Shown: one piece after another, positions 55,559 through 62,637 of the stretch
Layout: every line of letters begins with the position of its first letter
Numbering within the stretch: the stretch's first letter is position 1
Virus record (IMG/VR): IMGVR_UViG_3300037200_000067
Span: 1-64,000 of that record
Length of the DNA: 64,000 nt
Direction: 5' to 3' (one strand)
Origin: a virus
The notes under the pieces: generated by a model
The model's database searches: none
What the model was told of the DNA's origin: nothing
The model's input: the letters and a program-made list of their open reading frames with translations, nothing else
Position numbers and translations under genes: made by a program

Positions 55559-56323
55559 ATGATTCCGGCGCCAGTCCTAGTTCAACTCGGGACGATCGGC
55601 CTCTCGCCGGACCAACTTGCGGCCGTCGCTGAAATGCTTCGCACGGTTGAAGAAGCCACGATCACGGACCTCAGCGGCCGGATCGAAGTCGCCGAGGAGG
55701 AGGCGCTTCGCCTCGCGCGGGCGAAAAATGCCGATCGGCAGGCGCGCTTTCGAGAGCGCCAAGCGGCAAATAGTAACGTTACTTCTGACAATTTAACGTT
55801 ACGTAACGTTACGAAACGTTACGCGACTCGCGCGCCCACGCGTGCGCCCGGTCTTCTTTTCGAAGAAAGAGTAGAAGAGTCCCCCGTTGACGCTAAGAAG
55901 CGTCAACAGCCCCCAAGGGGGCGCGACGACGAAAACAGCCGGGCTCGTCGATTGCCAAAAGATTGGCTCCCATCGGAAGCCCATCGCTCCCAAGCCGCAG
56001 CGCTTGGCCTTACGCCGCTGGAGCACGAGGAGATCGCAACCGAATTTCAGAATTATTGGTGGTCGGAAGGCGGGCAGAAAGCCCGCAAAATCGATTGGGA
56101 ACGGACCTACACGAATCGCCTGAATGAACAGGCAAAACGGGTTTTGAAAGGAAAGCAAAATGGGCGACGAAGAACTGTTCACGACGCAGCCCGCGACCTC
56201 TGCGATTACGTCGATGCCGGCGGCAAGCTCAACATCCCTCCCATCCCTCCAGTCCCATCGTTGTTCGAACTCCGTAGCGTCCCAACGAGCCCGTCTTTTG
56301 CTCGGCTGCTACCGGAAAGGTGA
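55559..56323 (+). CDS. Phage replication protein (lambda O / helicase-loader-like)
   Basis: 254 residues. N-terminal coiled coil (EEATITDLSGRIEVAEEEAL, ADRQARFRERQAAN), then a linker encoded by the iteron DNA, then a domain RLPKDWLPSEAHRSQAAALG ... FQNYWW ... KIDWERTYTNRLNEQ that is typical of phage replication initiators or helicase loaders. C-terminus TVHDAARDLCDYVDAG. A 139-base AT-richer leader separates it from the gene upstream; I see no clear SD. The 3' end overlaps the next gene by 164 bases. Confidence 0.68.
   Translation: MIPAPVLVQLGTIGLSPDQLAAVAEMLRTVEEATITDLSGRIEVAEEEALRLARAKNADRQARFRERQAANSNVTSDNLTLRNVTKRYATRAPTRAPGLLFEERVEESPVDAKKRQQPPRGRDDENSRARRLPKDWLPSEAHRSQAAALGLTPLEHEEIATEFQNYWWSEGGQKARKIDWERTYTNRLNEQAKRVLKGKQNGRRRTVHDAARDLCDYVDAGGKLNIPPIPPVPSLFELRSVPTSPSFARLLPER
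55774..55823 (+). repeat. ori (candidate): 10-bp iteron array, candidate replication origin
   Basis: TAACGTTAC(G/T) or AAACGTTACG occurs at 55774, 55794, 55804 and 55814, all in exact 10-base phase, with one degenerate unit at 55784. Each core (AACGTT / GTAACGTTAC) is itself palindromic. The period is one helical turn and not a multiple of three, so the repetition is selected at DNA level, not protein level. A 20-base near-palindrome precedes it at 55741-55760. Confidence 0.65.
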
Positions 56324-56789
56324 GGCCGAGGACCCGGATACCTTCCTGACAGCCCTTGTTTCGATCTTGATGGGCTATCCCGAATCGGTCGTGATCCGCG
56401 TGACCGACCCGCGCACGGGCATTCCTGGATCATCGAAATTCCTGCCAACGATCGCCGACGTGCGCCACGAGTGCGAAGTCGCCATGGCGCCGATCTATCG
56501 GGAACGCGAGAGAGTCGCCAAGGCGGCGCAGGCCGAGGAGCGGGAGCGCAAAGAGGCGCAGGGCGACCCTCAGAAGCGGGCAGAAACGCTTGCGCGTCTC
56601 AAGGCGGCATATCCGGGCATGTTCAACGAGACGGGCCGTGGGGCAGGCTCCCTGAAGCCGATCGCGGACATAATCGAGGAGCGCAAGACGGATTGGTCCA
56701 AGCCGTGCGGGCCGCTCTCGCCAGCCGTCCTGAAAACGCTCGGCCTGCTACAGGAGGAACCCGAACCGGACCCACGCGATTACGAATGA
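56160..56789 (+). CDS. Replication-region hypothetical protein
   Basis: 209 residues. AAGGAAAG stands about six bases before ATG 56160, so the start is good despite the 164-base out-of-frame overlap with the replication gene. The first ~40 residues are low-complexity (Ser/Thr/Ala); the conserved-looking part is ARLLLGCYRKGEAEDPDTFL, VVIRVTDPRTGIPGSSKFLP and TIADVRHECE, a pattern found next to phage replication genes. Function unknown. Confidence 0.68.
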   Translation: MGDEELFTTQPATSAITSMPAASSTSLPSLQSHRCSNSVASQRARLLLGCYRKGEAEDPDTFLTALVSILMGYPESVVIRVTDPRTGIPGSSKFLPTIADVRHECEVAMAPIYRERERVAKAAQAEERERKEAQGDPQKRAETLARLKAAYPGMFNETGRGAGSLKPIADIIEERKTDWSKPCGPLSPAVLKTLGLLQEEPEPDPRDYE

Positions 56790-56805
56790 TCACTATCATT
56801 GAGGT

Positions 56806-56838
56806 TGATCGGCGGGGCTGCAACCCCCGCCTAGATCA
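56806..56838. terminator. Hairpin between converging operons
   Basis: TGATC-GGCGGGG pairs with CCCCGCC-(TA)-GATCA. It lies just after the rightward replication operon and before the 3' end of the leftward operon, so it could stop transcription from both sides. No long T-run. Confidence 0.5.
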
Positions 56839-56925
56839 GTCGTGACAACGCGCGCCGTCGCCTAAAGCTATTTAGACGAAACGGGAGCGCTTGTCATCAT
56901 GACAACTATAGATTCTGGCGAAAAC
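56839..56925. other. Short intergenic stretch with two small palindromes
   Basis: CTAAA-gcta-TTTAG at 56862-56875 and TTGTCAT-c-ATGACAA at 56891-56905. A copy of the half-site TGACAAC is also at 56843-56849. These could be protein-binding sites or remnants; no gene is visible here. Confidence 0.35.
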
Positions 56926-57159
56926 TCACGATCCGGTGAGCAAGCTCCACGGGTCGAGATGGAACACCAACCCGAGCGTACAGGAAAGCAAAACGCACAC
57001 GCCGCAAATCAAATATAGGCCACCGACGATTTGCCGACCGTCATAAATAAAGTATTGCCACCCTTTGACTTGAAGATAAATGGAAGGGAGGCTGAACAGA
57101 AGACAACTGACAAGGGAGAAGAGGGAAGTGAATTCTGGACTCCGGTTAAAGGGGGTCAT
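56926..57159 (-). CDS. Two-segment membrane protein
   Basis: 77 residues from ATG 57159 (ATGA overlap). Hydrophobic helices around LFSLVSCLLFSLPSIYL and GLYLICGVCVLLSCTLGLVF. Last gene of the second leftward operon, next to another membrane gene. Confidence 0.62.
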   Translation of the reverse strand: MTPFNRSPEFTSLFSLVSCLLFSLPSIYLQVKGWQYFIYDGRQIVGGLYLICGVCVLLSCTLGLVFHLDPWSLLTGS

Positions 57160-57308
57160 AGTATCCACCGCGCGAAGACGTAGCAGATGGCGACGGACCC
57201 TGCCAAATGGATAAGACCAAACACCATGTCGGGTTCCCGCATATGAGTAACCTCGCCGAGGATTGAGAGGATCAGCATGAAGGCGAACTTCTGCCGGAAC
57301 TCGCTCAT
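57156..57308 (-). CDS. Small membrane protein
   Basis: 50 residues from ATG 57308 (ATGA overlap). Two hydrophobic stretches (FAFMLILSILG, VFGLIHLAGSVAICYVFA). Probably works with the 77-residue membrane protein downstream. Confidence 0.58.
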   Translation of the reverse strand: MSEFRQKFAFMLILSILGEVTHMREPDMVFGLIHLAGSVAICYVFARWIL

Positions 57309-57598
57309 ACCGCCCTCGCAAAGCGCAGCTTGGCGTGCCTCGACAGCCACGCCTGAAAGCGCTCAGGAGACCCGTGGCAGGCCGCTGGCGCATGACGGCG
57401 CAGGAAGCCCATGATGGCCTTCAATGCCGCCGTGGACTGGTCGTCGCCGTGCCGGCAGGCTCCATCCAGGTCGTTGCGCAGGACCGCGCAGAGGAAGTGG
57501 CCCGGAACCACGCCGAACTTGATCCAGCGGCGCAAGCCGGCGCGCAGGTGCTCGGGCACGTATTCGAGGCCCTTTTCGAGATCGTCATCGTCAATCAT
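57305..57598 (-). CDS. Phage hypothetical protein
   Basis: 97 residues from ATG 57598 (TGATG overlap; GTG 57601 also in frame). Core pattern YVPEHLRAGLRRWIKFGVVP, GHFLCAVLRNDLDGAC and ALKAIMGFLRRHAPAACHGS occurs in many tailed phages of alphaproteobacteria. All helical; function unknown. Confidence 0.7.
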   Translation of the reverse strand: MIDDDDLEKGLEYVPEHLRAGLRRWIKFGVVPGHFLCAVLRNDLDGACRHGDDQSTAALKAIMGFLRRHAPAACHGSPERFQAWLSRHAKLRFARAV

Positions 57599-57882
57599 CA
57601 CGCGTTCCCTATGGTTGAGGGCATGACCTCGTCAAGGTCGACCCGGCTGTCAAAACGGACGATCCGAAAGCGGATTCCTTGCTGGACGGGACCGTCTGGC
57701 GCGTCCAGCATTTTCGTCGCCATCGCCGTAATGCGCGGGACGTTTGCGGGCTCCGAGCACATGAGCGGATACCACGCGCCGTTCATTTGATAGGAGACGA
57801 GTCCCTCGTGGCCTTCTGGCGTGAGGGACAGGACAAACCAGATAAATTCCATCCGGTTGTGGGCGTGCGGGGCTTCGGTCAT
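57598..57882 (-). CDS. Hypothetical protein
   Basis: 94 residues, beta-type start (EFIWFVLSLTPEGHEGLVSY) and a DLDEVMPSTIGN end. ATGA-coupled on the upstream side and TGATG downstream. Not recognised. Confidence 0.58.
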   Translation of the reverse strand: MTEAPHAHNRMEFIWFVLSLTPEGHEGLVSYQMNGAWYPLMCSEPANVPRITAMATKMLDAPDGPVQQGIRFRIVRFDSRVDLDEVMPSTIGNA

Positions 57883-58193
57883 TTGAACCCCGTGATTCTG
57901 ATGCCAGCGTTTGGCCCGCGATAGTCGCGAATGAAATCAGCGAAGGGTTTTCCTTCCGGACAGCGAGCCTTGATGAAGGACTCCTCGTTGTACTTTCGGA
58001 TCGTCGCGAGAAAGCGCGGCGCGCATGCCGGGCAGACGCCCTTCGACTCGAAAATGAAGCCGCCAGAGACGGCGCTATCCGTGCAATCAGCGTCGCAAAG
58101 ATCGCAGACCACCGTGCGCCCCACGGGGACAATCGTTCCTTGGTTTGCGGCGGCTTCGTCCCATTTGTTTTGCAGTTCTTTCGGTAATGTCAC
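57879..58193 (-). CDS. Zinc-ribbon hypothetical protein
   Basis: 104 residues. CDLCDADC and VCPACAPR form a four-cysteine zinc site at about residues 30-56; flanks are helical. Coupled to its neighbours by ATGA overlaps. May bind nucleic acid; no direct evidence. Confidence 0.62.
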   Translation of the reverse strand: MTLPKELQNKWDEAAANQGTIVPVGRTVVCDLCDADCTDSAVSGGFIFESKGVCPACAPRFLATIRKYNEESFIKARCPEGKPFADFIRDYRGPNAGIRITGFK

Positions 58194-58744
58194 GGTCTGT
58201 CCTCCTCCAGATGAATTACGACGCCGCCGATCGCTGCGGCGACCTCCTCGGCGCTATGCTCTTTGTCCCGCATGGCGGAATGAAGTTCCAGCCAGTCCGC
58301 GTTGTCGCCGAAGTGCGGCGCCACCAGCAGAAAAGCGTCCGTCGAACTATGCCTGATCAGCGCGGCGACGCCCTCCTTTGCGCGGCGCTGGACATAAGCC
58401 CGGAGTGCCGGATCACGATGCGCGTCGCGAAAACGCGGGTCGCACCAAACCTGGATCACAGGGATTGCAGTCTCGACGCCATCGTCGGTCTTGTGCCGGA
58501 CAAAATCAGGAACCACGTCGATCACGTAGCGCGAGCGGTCGGGCCGCGAAAGATCAGCCGTGTCATCGTTCGTCAGCCATCGGCATGTCCAGACCTTGCA
58601 CGACCACGGCATTTCGCGAGAGCCGTAGATCACGCAGCCTTTGCCGTACCTTTGATGCTGGCACTTGTGGTTGCCGGGCTTGGATATTTCCTTCACCGGC
58701 AACAAGGAACAGCACAAAGTACAGTCGCCGCATTCGCGTCTCAT
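58190..58744 (-). CDS. Cysteine-cluster protein (YkgJ-like)
   Basis: 184 residues. The N-terminus RECGDCTLCCSLLPVKE, then CQHQRYGKGCVIYGSREMPW and SCKVWTC, follows the YkgJ-like order of a CxxCxxCC cluster plus further cysteines, thought to hold an iron-sulphur cluster or zinc. The C-terminal ~110 residues form an extra domain (ALRAYVQRRAKEGVAALI). Third such protein in the window. Confidence 0.75.
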   Translation of the reverse strand: MRRECGDCTLCCSLLPVKEISKPGNHKCQHQRYGKGCVIYGSREMPWSCKVWTCRWLTNDDTADLSRPDRSRYVIDVVPDFVRHKTDDGVETAIPVIQVWCDPRFRDAHRDPALRAYVQRRAKEGVAALIRHSSTDAFLLVAPHFGDNADWLELHSAMRDKEHSAEEVAAAIGGVVIHLEEDRP

Positions 58745-58757
58745 GGCGTTTCGCTCC

Positions 58758-59522
58758 TCAAATATGGCAGTCGATCACGGTGATCCATTGGTCGGGCCGG
58801 ATGGCCGCAAGGATGGCGTCAGCCTCCTGCTGCCAGTCCGGATTGTCGTCGCTTGAAATGTCCCACCAGCCCATCGGACCGCGCTCTCGCCACTCGCCGT
58901 CGACGACGAATCCCCAACTGGAAAGCGCTGGCGCCGAGGCGATCCAGTCGTCCAGCGTTTGGCCCTCGGGAACGTTGAAGTCTCCCCATGTGTCGTCCCG
59001 CGCAAGACAAAGACCCCTCTCGCTCTGGCTAGCGAGCCACTCGTAGATGCCGTCGACAGTGCGCTGCCGATCGCGCACGCGCATCCGTTTCATGAATGCC
59101 ATGGCGACGTCGCCAAAGCGCGCACTGTCGACCTCGACGGCGTTCGCAAGAGCGATCTTGCCCTTGTAGCGACCGCCGATCTGCCACCAGTCCCATTTGC
59201 GGTTCGGGTTCGTGCGGTCGATCACCCTCAGCAGGTTGCCGCCAGCGTCAACTTCAATGCTGCCGTACTTGGCGTCGACGTGCGTGCCGGGGTGCTTGAT
59301 GGGCACGCCATAATACTCAGCGGCCCACTCGGCCGGCGACTGTTCTCGCTCGTCATCGCCACGCTTGGCATAGGCCGCGAGCGCCTCCGTCGTCTTGTCG
59401 ACGTCGACGACGTACTCCTCAAAACCCGTGCTTTCGTATTCATGCCACGGCAGCAAGATCGCATGGAGCGCCGCTTCGGTTGGTTTTTCGTCTGTCACGA
59501 CGATCATTGAAAAATGGCTCAT
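58758..59522 (-). CDS. Phage hypothetical protein (MSHF type)
   Basis: 254 residues from ATG 59522 (ATGA overlap). The start MSHFSMIVVTDEKPTEAAL and the PWHEYESTG, WDWWQIGGRYKG and WWDISSDD segments belong to a family common in phages and some plasmids. The many tryptophans suggest a stable globular fold. No known function. Confidence 0.68.
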   Translation of the reverse strand: MSHFSMIVVTDEKPTEAALHAILLPWHEYESTGFEEYVVDVDKTTEALAAYAKRGDDEREQSPAEWAAEYYGVPIKHPGTHVDAKYGSIEVDAGGNLLRVIDRTNPNRKWDWWQIGGRYKGKIALANAVEVDSARFGDVAMAFMKRMRVRDRQRTVDGIYEWLASQSERGLCLARDDTWGDFNVPEGQTLDDWIASAPALSSWGFVVDGEWRERGPMGWWDISSDDNPDWQQEADAILAAIRPDQWITVIDCHI

Positions 59523-59701
59523 GATTTTACCTCCTCTTTCGTCGCCAAAAAATCTCGCCACTGGCGCACGGTGTAATTGATCCAAGCGTCGAAGCTGTCG
59601 CGTCCGGTTCGTTGCGCCTCCAGACGCGCGATTGCGCGCGCAGCGAAAGCCCGTGAGGCCGGGTCGTGCGAAAGCAGCGGGGATGGTCGCGTGTCGGTCA
59701 T
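59519..59701 (-). CDS. Small hypothetical protein
   Basis: 60 residues from ATG 59701 (ATGA overlap both sides). Helical: PASRAFAARAIARLEAQR then INYTVRQWRDFLATKEE. Unknown. Confidence 0.58.
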   Translation of the reverse strand: MTDTRPSPLLSHDPASRAFAARAIARLEAQRTGRDSFDAWINYTVRQWRDFLATKEEVKS

Positions 59702-59886
59702 TTCGGCCTCTGTGGCGCGCTCAACGCTTTCCAGTCGACTATTCCTCGCGATTCCCATCCATCCGCCTTGCACCGATCGCAAAACATCTGGACGTGGCCG
59801 CTCTTGTGCTTGCCGGCCCATGACGCGGGTCTGCCGCATTCGTGGTTGAAAGTGCCGGGTTCGCAATTCGTACAGCGTTCAGCCAT
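59698..59886 (-). CDS. Small zinc-finger protein
   Basis: 62 residues from ATG 59886, SD GAGGGGGAA. CTNC and, further on, FCDRC with NHEC between give a probable four-cysteine zinc site; GRPASWAGKHKSGHVQMF in the middle is basic. Likely nucleic acid binding. Confidence 0.6.
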   Translation of the reverse strand: MAERCTNCEPGTFNHECGRPASWAGKHKSGHVQMFCDRCKADGWESRGIVDWKALSAPQRPK

Positions 59887-59959
59887 GAAATTCCCCCTCT
59901 CGTCGCCCTCGTTGGCGCATCGCATGGCCGGCGTCTCTGCCCGCCGGCCAGTCATCGCG

Positions 59960-60388
59960 TCAGTCAGATTGACTAGCCCTCCGCGCTTCTCTTTTCGCGT
60001 TTTTGCGCAACTGGCGCCGAGTTGGCGGGGGCGCGAGAGCAGCGAAGCCTTCACGCCTCCAGTATGTACGCGCCTCCTCCACAAACAAGAGAAAGACATT
60101 CGCCGGTAGACGAGCCTGCGCGACCCGTACAAAAATCGTCTCGAATGAGAACCTAGCGCCCTCCTCAAGGATCAATCGCATGTCCCCGATCTGGCGGATT
60201 AGGTTAGAGCGCTCCGCATTGTCCGTCTCCGCACGCAACCTCACCTTGAGCGCGTCGTATTGTTCCTTAAGGGACGTAAGGACTTCCATTGTATCGCTCG
60301 ACTCTCCGTATCCGCGCGCTGAAATTCGCGTCGAAAAGTCGCCCGTCTTTCCCATGAATTGCTCTGACGTCGAGGTCTTCTTAAACAT
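59960..60388 (-). CDS. Coiled-coil hypothetical protein
   Basis: 142 residues from ATG 60388, SD GGGAGGAG. N-terminal flexible part, coiled coil (EVLTSLKEQYDALKVRLRAE), ARFSFETIFVRVAQARLPAN, and a basic C-terminal tail (RRQLRKNAKREARRA). Possibly a nucleic acid binding accessory protein. Not recognised. Confidence 0.6.
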   Translation of the reverse strand: MFKKTSTSEQFMGKTGDFSTRISARGYGESSDTMEVLTSLKEQYDALKVRLRAETDNAERSNLIRQIGDMRLILEEGARFSFETIFVRVAQARLPANVFLLFVEEARTYWRREGFAALAPPPTRRQLRKNAKREARRASQSD

Positions 60389-60420
60389 TGTCGCTCCTCC
60401 CGTTGCCAGTGATCGTCGCG

Positions 60421-60669
60421 TCAGTGCAATTCGTCGTCGTCCACAAGCTCCACAAAGCCAAGCCGCTGCGCAATCTGGCCCATGGGAAACTCGTCTTTGT
60501 GCGCGTTCCAAAAGCCTCGGCAGCACGCGTCTTTCGAGTAGTGACAGACCCGATGGCCTTTGAAGCCCATGTGTTTGTCGCGCACCTGATCTTCGAGGTG
60601 CGCGAGGTTCAGCGGCGAGTCCTTCCGGTAGATGCATGTGGCGCAAGGCTCGCGCTGAACACGAAACAT
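60421..60669 (-). CDS. Cysteine-rich phage protein
   Basis: 82 residues from ATG 60669 (TGATG overlap). Pattern CATCIYRKDSPLNLAHLED ... GHRVCHYSKDACCRGFWNAH ... IAQRLGFVELV is widely conserved in tailed phages. Five cysteines and two histidines suggest a metal site. Function not established to my knowledge. Confidence 0.72.
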   Translation of the reverse strand: MFRVQREPCATCIYRKDSPLNLAHLEDQVRDKHMGFKGHRVCHYSKDACCRGFWNAHKDEFPMGQIAQRLGFVELVDDDELH

Positions 60670-60890
60670 CAGCACTCCACTCCCGTTTGCGCCAGCGCGC
60701 GATTGCGCCGGTTCATGCGCTGGACGCGGCGATGATCCGTCGCGAGACGTCGCGCCAGTTCTTCAACGGCCTCATCGTCAAGGAAATGCAAAAGTCCCTT
60801 GCGGCGCACCATGTCGTCGAATGCGCTAGCGACGCGCGATTCGCTGAAATCCTTGATCAGCCGCTCATGTCTTTGCCGTCGCGGTATCAT
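60669..60890 (-). CDS. Basic helical protein
   Basis: 73 residues from ATG 60890; GAGGAG lies about nine bases upstream. Helices RQRHERLIKDFSESRVASAF and DEAVEELARRLATDHRRV, with an Arg-rich C-terminus. Unknown. Confidence 0.58.
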   Translation of the reverse strand: MIPRRQRHERLIKDFSESRVASAFDDMVRRKGLLHFLDDEAVEELARRLATDHRRVQRMNRRNRALAQTGVEC

Positions 60891-60895
60891 GGCAT

Positions 60896-61159
60896 TCACT
60901 CCTCTCGGATCACGATGTTTTCGTTGCCCCACGGATATTTGCCGTCAGGCTCCCGATCAAAATCGCCGTGCAGGAGATAGTCCTCTACGGCGTTTGCGAC
61001 GACATCGAACTCTGTGCTGGTGGGCGCTTCCCAGATGGCTTCCGGCGAGCGCTTGCTGTCGCTGATCGCGTGGATTGCGACCGCAACCGCGTGATGCGTA
61101 TTGCGACTGGCGCTCCATTCACGATCGACATTCGGGGTCTGATACATGCGATTTTTCAT
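60896..61159 (-). CDS. Hypothetical protein
   Basis: 87 residues from ATG 61159, SD AGGAGGGAAGGG. Helical centre (TEFDVVANAVEDYLLHGDFD) and an acidic end with GKYPWGNENIVI. The strong ribosome binding site suggests good expression. Not recognised. Confidence 0.62.
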   Translation of the reverse strand: MKNRMYQTPNVDREWSASRNTHHAVAVAIHAISDSKRSPEAIWEAPTSTEFDVVANAVEDYLLHGDFDREPDGKYPWGNENIVIREE

Positions 61160-61377
61160 GGCCCTTCCCTCCTCTTGATAACCTTGTGCAGGGCGCTCAC
61201 GATGTCGGGGATCGACCAGCGCCCTAAGTCGACCAGGTAGTGCATGACCGCCGTCTGGTTGTTGGCGACGTCCGATGGCGTCGCCGCGACCATTTCGGCG
61301 ATGATCTGCTGATAGTCCCACGCGTCGAGGCTCGCCCCGCGCGCAACGTCCATGGGATCGCGGTTCACGGTCAGCAC
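61156..61377 (-). CDS. Small hypothetical protein
   Basis: 73 residues from GTG 61377, overlapping the previous gene by seven bases; TTG 61380 and ATG 61353 are alternatives. Helical (AWDYQQIIAEMVAATPSDVA, IPDIVSALHKVIKRRE). Unknown. Confidence 0.58.
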   Translation of the reverse strand: MLTVNRDPMDVARGASLDAWDYQQIIAEMVAATPSDVANNQTAVMHYLVDLGRWSIPDIVSALHKVIKRREGP

Positions 61378-61532
61378 CAAACGACTTCTGAATAGGCCAT
61401 GAACCTTTCATCGCCATATTCGTCGTCGCCCTCGAAATGGCCCCTGTCGTTGAACAGTGTGTGGCAGGCATACCAGTGTGTCAGGCCGCGCATCTTCACG
61501 CGGCCTGACAAAACTTGCGCCATGGTGCTCAT
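61371..61532 (-). CDS. Small phage protein
   Basis: 53 residues from ATG 61532 (ATGA overlap). Short beta-type sequence GRVKMRGLTHWYACHTLFND and an acidic FEGDDEYGDERF run. Unknown. Confidence 0.58.
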   Translation of the reverse strand: MSTMAQVLSGRVKMRGLTHWYACHTLFNDRGHFEGDDEYGDERFMAYSEVVWC

Positions 61533-61843
61533 GCGACCTCCCTCAGCATTTCCGCATGGCGATACTCGACGCGCACCTTGCGGTCGGTGCGCGTGCCCGT
61601 GCATTCCGAAAGCTGGCGAGCCGTCAAAAACGTCTTGCCTTTCTTCGCATCGAACGTGCCCACGGTGACATCGTCGATATGGATGGTGGCCGAAGCGCCA
61701 TCGATCTCAGGCAAGCCCCGCGCCAGCACTTCGGCCTTCAGCGGCTCCAGCGCCTTTTCTGCCGCCTTGGCTTGGGCGTGCGCCCTCGCATAGGCGTCGG
61801 CCAGAGCCCTGCGGCTCAAGCCCTTGATTTCAGCGTTCGTCAT
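61529..61843 (-). CDS. Hypothetical protein, first gene of second leftward operon
   Basis: 104 residues from ATG 61843 with GGAG at SD distance. N-terminal Ala-rich helix (DAYARAHAQAKAAEKALEPL), then a beta domain (ASATIHIDDVTVGTFDAKKG) and basic end. Driven by the divergent promoter immediately upstream. Not recognised. Confidence 0.62.
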   Translation of the reverse strand: MTNAEIKGLSRRALADAYARAHAQAKAAEKALEPLKAEVLARGLPEIDGASATIHIDDVTVGTFDAKKGKTFLTARQLSECTGTRTDRKVRVEYRHAEMLREVA

Positions 61844-61887
61844 CGCGTTCTCCAGTCGTCGCCGGAATATCTCCCGCGTTATGAAAA

Positions 61888-61916
61888 AATATATACGAGC
61901 GATCGACTGTTTACAA
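61888..61916 (-). promoter_or_regulatory. Leftward sigma70-type promoter of the divergent pair
   Basis: Minus strand TTGTAA (61916-61911) and TATATT (61893-61888) at exactly 17 bases. It sits 45 bases before the first leftward start. Its -35 shares five bases with the -35 of the rightward promoter. Confidence 0.65.
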
Positions 61917-61919
61917 CAG
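61907..61919. promoter_or_regulatory. Operator-like palindrome on both -35 elements
   Basis: CTGTT-TAC-AACAG, a 13-base dyad centred on the overlapping -35 boxes. A protein bound here would block both promoters, or favour one over the other. Confidence 0.45.
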
Positions 61920-61938
61920 AAACCGGACACGCTATAGA
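61910..61938 (+). promoter_or_regulatory. Rightward sigma70-type promoter of the divergent pair
   Basis: TTTACA (61910-61915) and TATAGA (61933-61938) at exactly 17 bases. Transcription would begin near 61945, which is after ATG 61943 and so argues for the GTG 61973 start of the first gene. Confidence 0.68.
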
Positions 61939-61972
61939 AAATATGTTGGACGCGAAAAGGGAGCCTGGAGCC

Positions 61973-62170
61973 GTGGCGGCACAACCCGTAAAAGCCGATG
62001 AAAAGCCGAAGCCGGAACGCCTGTTTCTGGGCGAGTTTGCGATTGAGCTTCGCGACGTGATCGAGGACGAGCGCGCGCACGAGCGACCAATCCCAGCCTT
62101 CAAGGCGATGGTCGAGACCCTGATCCGCGAAGCCGCTGCCGCGCGCCGCGCCAAACGCGAGAAGCCCTGA
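61973..62170 (+). CDS. Small helical protein preceding gcrA homologue
   Basis: 65 residues from GTG 61973, with AAAAGGGAG nine bases upstream; ATG 61943 would add ten residues but lies at or before the predicted transcription start. Sequence is helical (RLFLGEFAIELRDVIEDERA, FKAMVETLIREAAAARRAKR) and basic at the end. TGATG overlap couples it to the GcrA homologue. Confidence 0.6.
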   Translation: MAAQPVKADEKPKPERLFLGEFAIELRDVIEDERAHERPIPAFKAMVETLIREAAAARRAKREKP

Positions 62171-62637
62171 TGGCCTTCAAGTCACCATTCTGGACCGAGG
62201 AACGCGCGAAACAGCTTCTCGCGCTCGACGCCGAAGGAAAAACCTCAGTCGTCATCGCGCAGGAAATAGGCTCGACCAAAGGCGCGGTCATCAGCAAGCT
62301 CGCGAGCCTGCGCGGCCGGCGCCCGAAGGCCGCGCCGAAGCCCAGCGTCGAAAAACGCCAGAGGCCTGTCAGCGACGCTCCCAAGCCGTTTGGAAAGGCT
62401 CGACCCACGCCAGTTACGGATGCTGGCGCGCCGGCGCCGGCCAGCCGATTTGTCTGTTGGGATGCGCTCGACCTCGGGACCGACTGCAAATTTCCGATCG
62501 GCGATCCCAAAGAGGATTTTGAAGGACTTCGATATTGCGGCGCGCCGCAAGCGCCAGAATCGCGCTCGTGGTGCGCATGGCATTTCGATCTGTGCTTCCC
62601 GACGCGCGGGCAGCGTTACCAGAGGAGGGTTGCGTGA
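62170..62637 (+). CDS. gcrA-like: GcrA-family cell-cycle regulator homologue
   Basis: 155 residues. The N-terminal HTH (FWTEERAKQLLALDAEGKTS, then IAQEIGSTKGAVISKLASL) and the C-terminal domain (CWDALDLGTDCKFPIGDP, RYCGAPQAPE, WCAWHFDLCF) match GcrA, an alphaproteobacterial protein that binds sigma70 and favours promoters carrying methylated GANTC. The linker (about 50-92) is Pro/Ala/Lys-rich. In a phage it could recruit host RNA polymerase to phage genes or change the host cycle programme. Confidence 0.85.
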   Translation: MAFKSPFWTEERAKQLLALDAEGKTSVVIAQEIGSTKGAVISKLASLRGRRPKAAPKPSVEKRQRPVSDAPKPFGKARPTPVTDAGAPAPASRFVCWDALDLGTDCKFPIGDPKEDFEGLRYCGAPQAPESRSWCAWHFDLCFPTRGQRYQRRVA

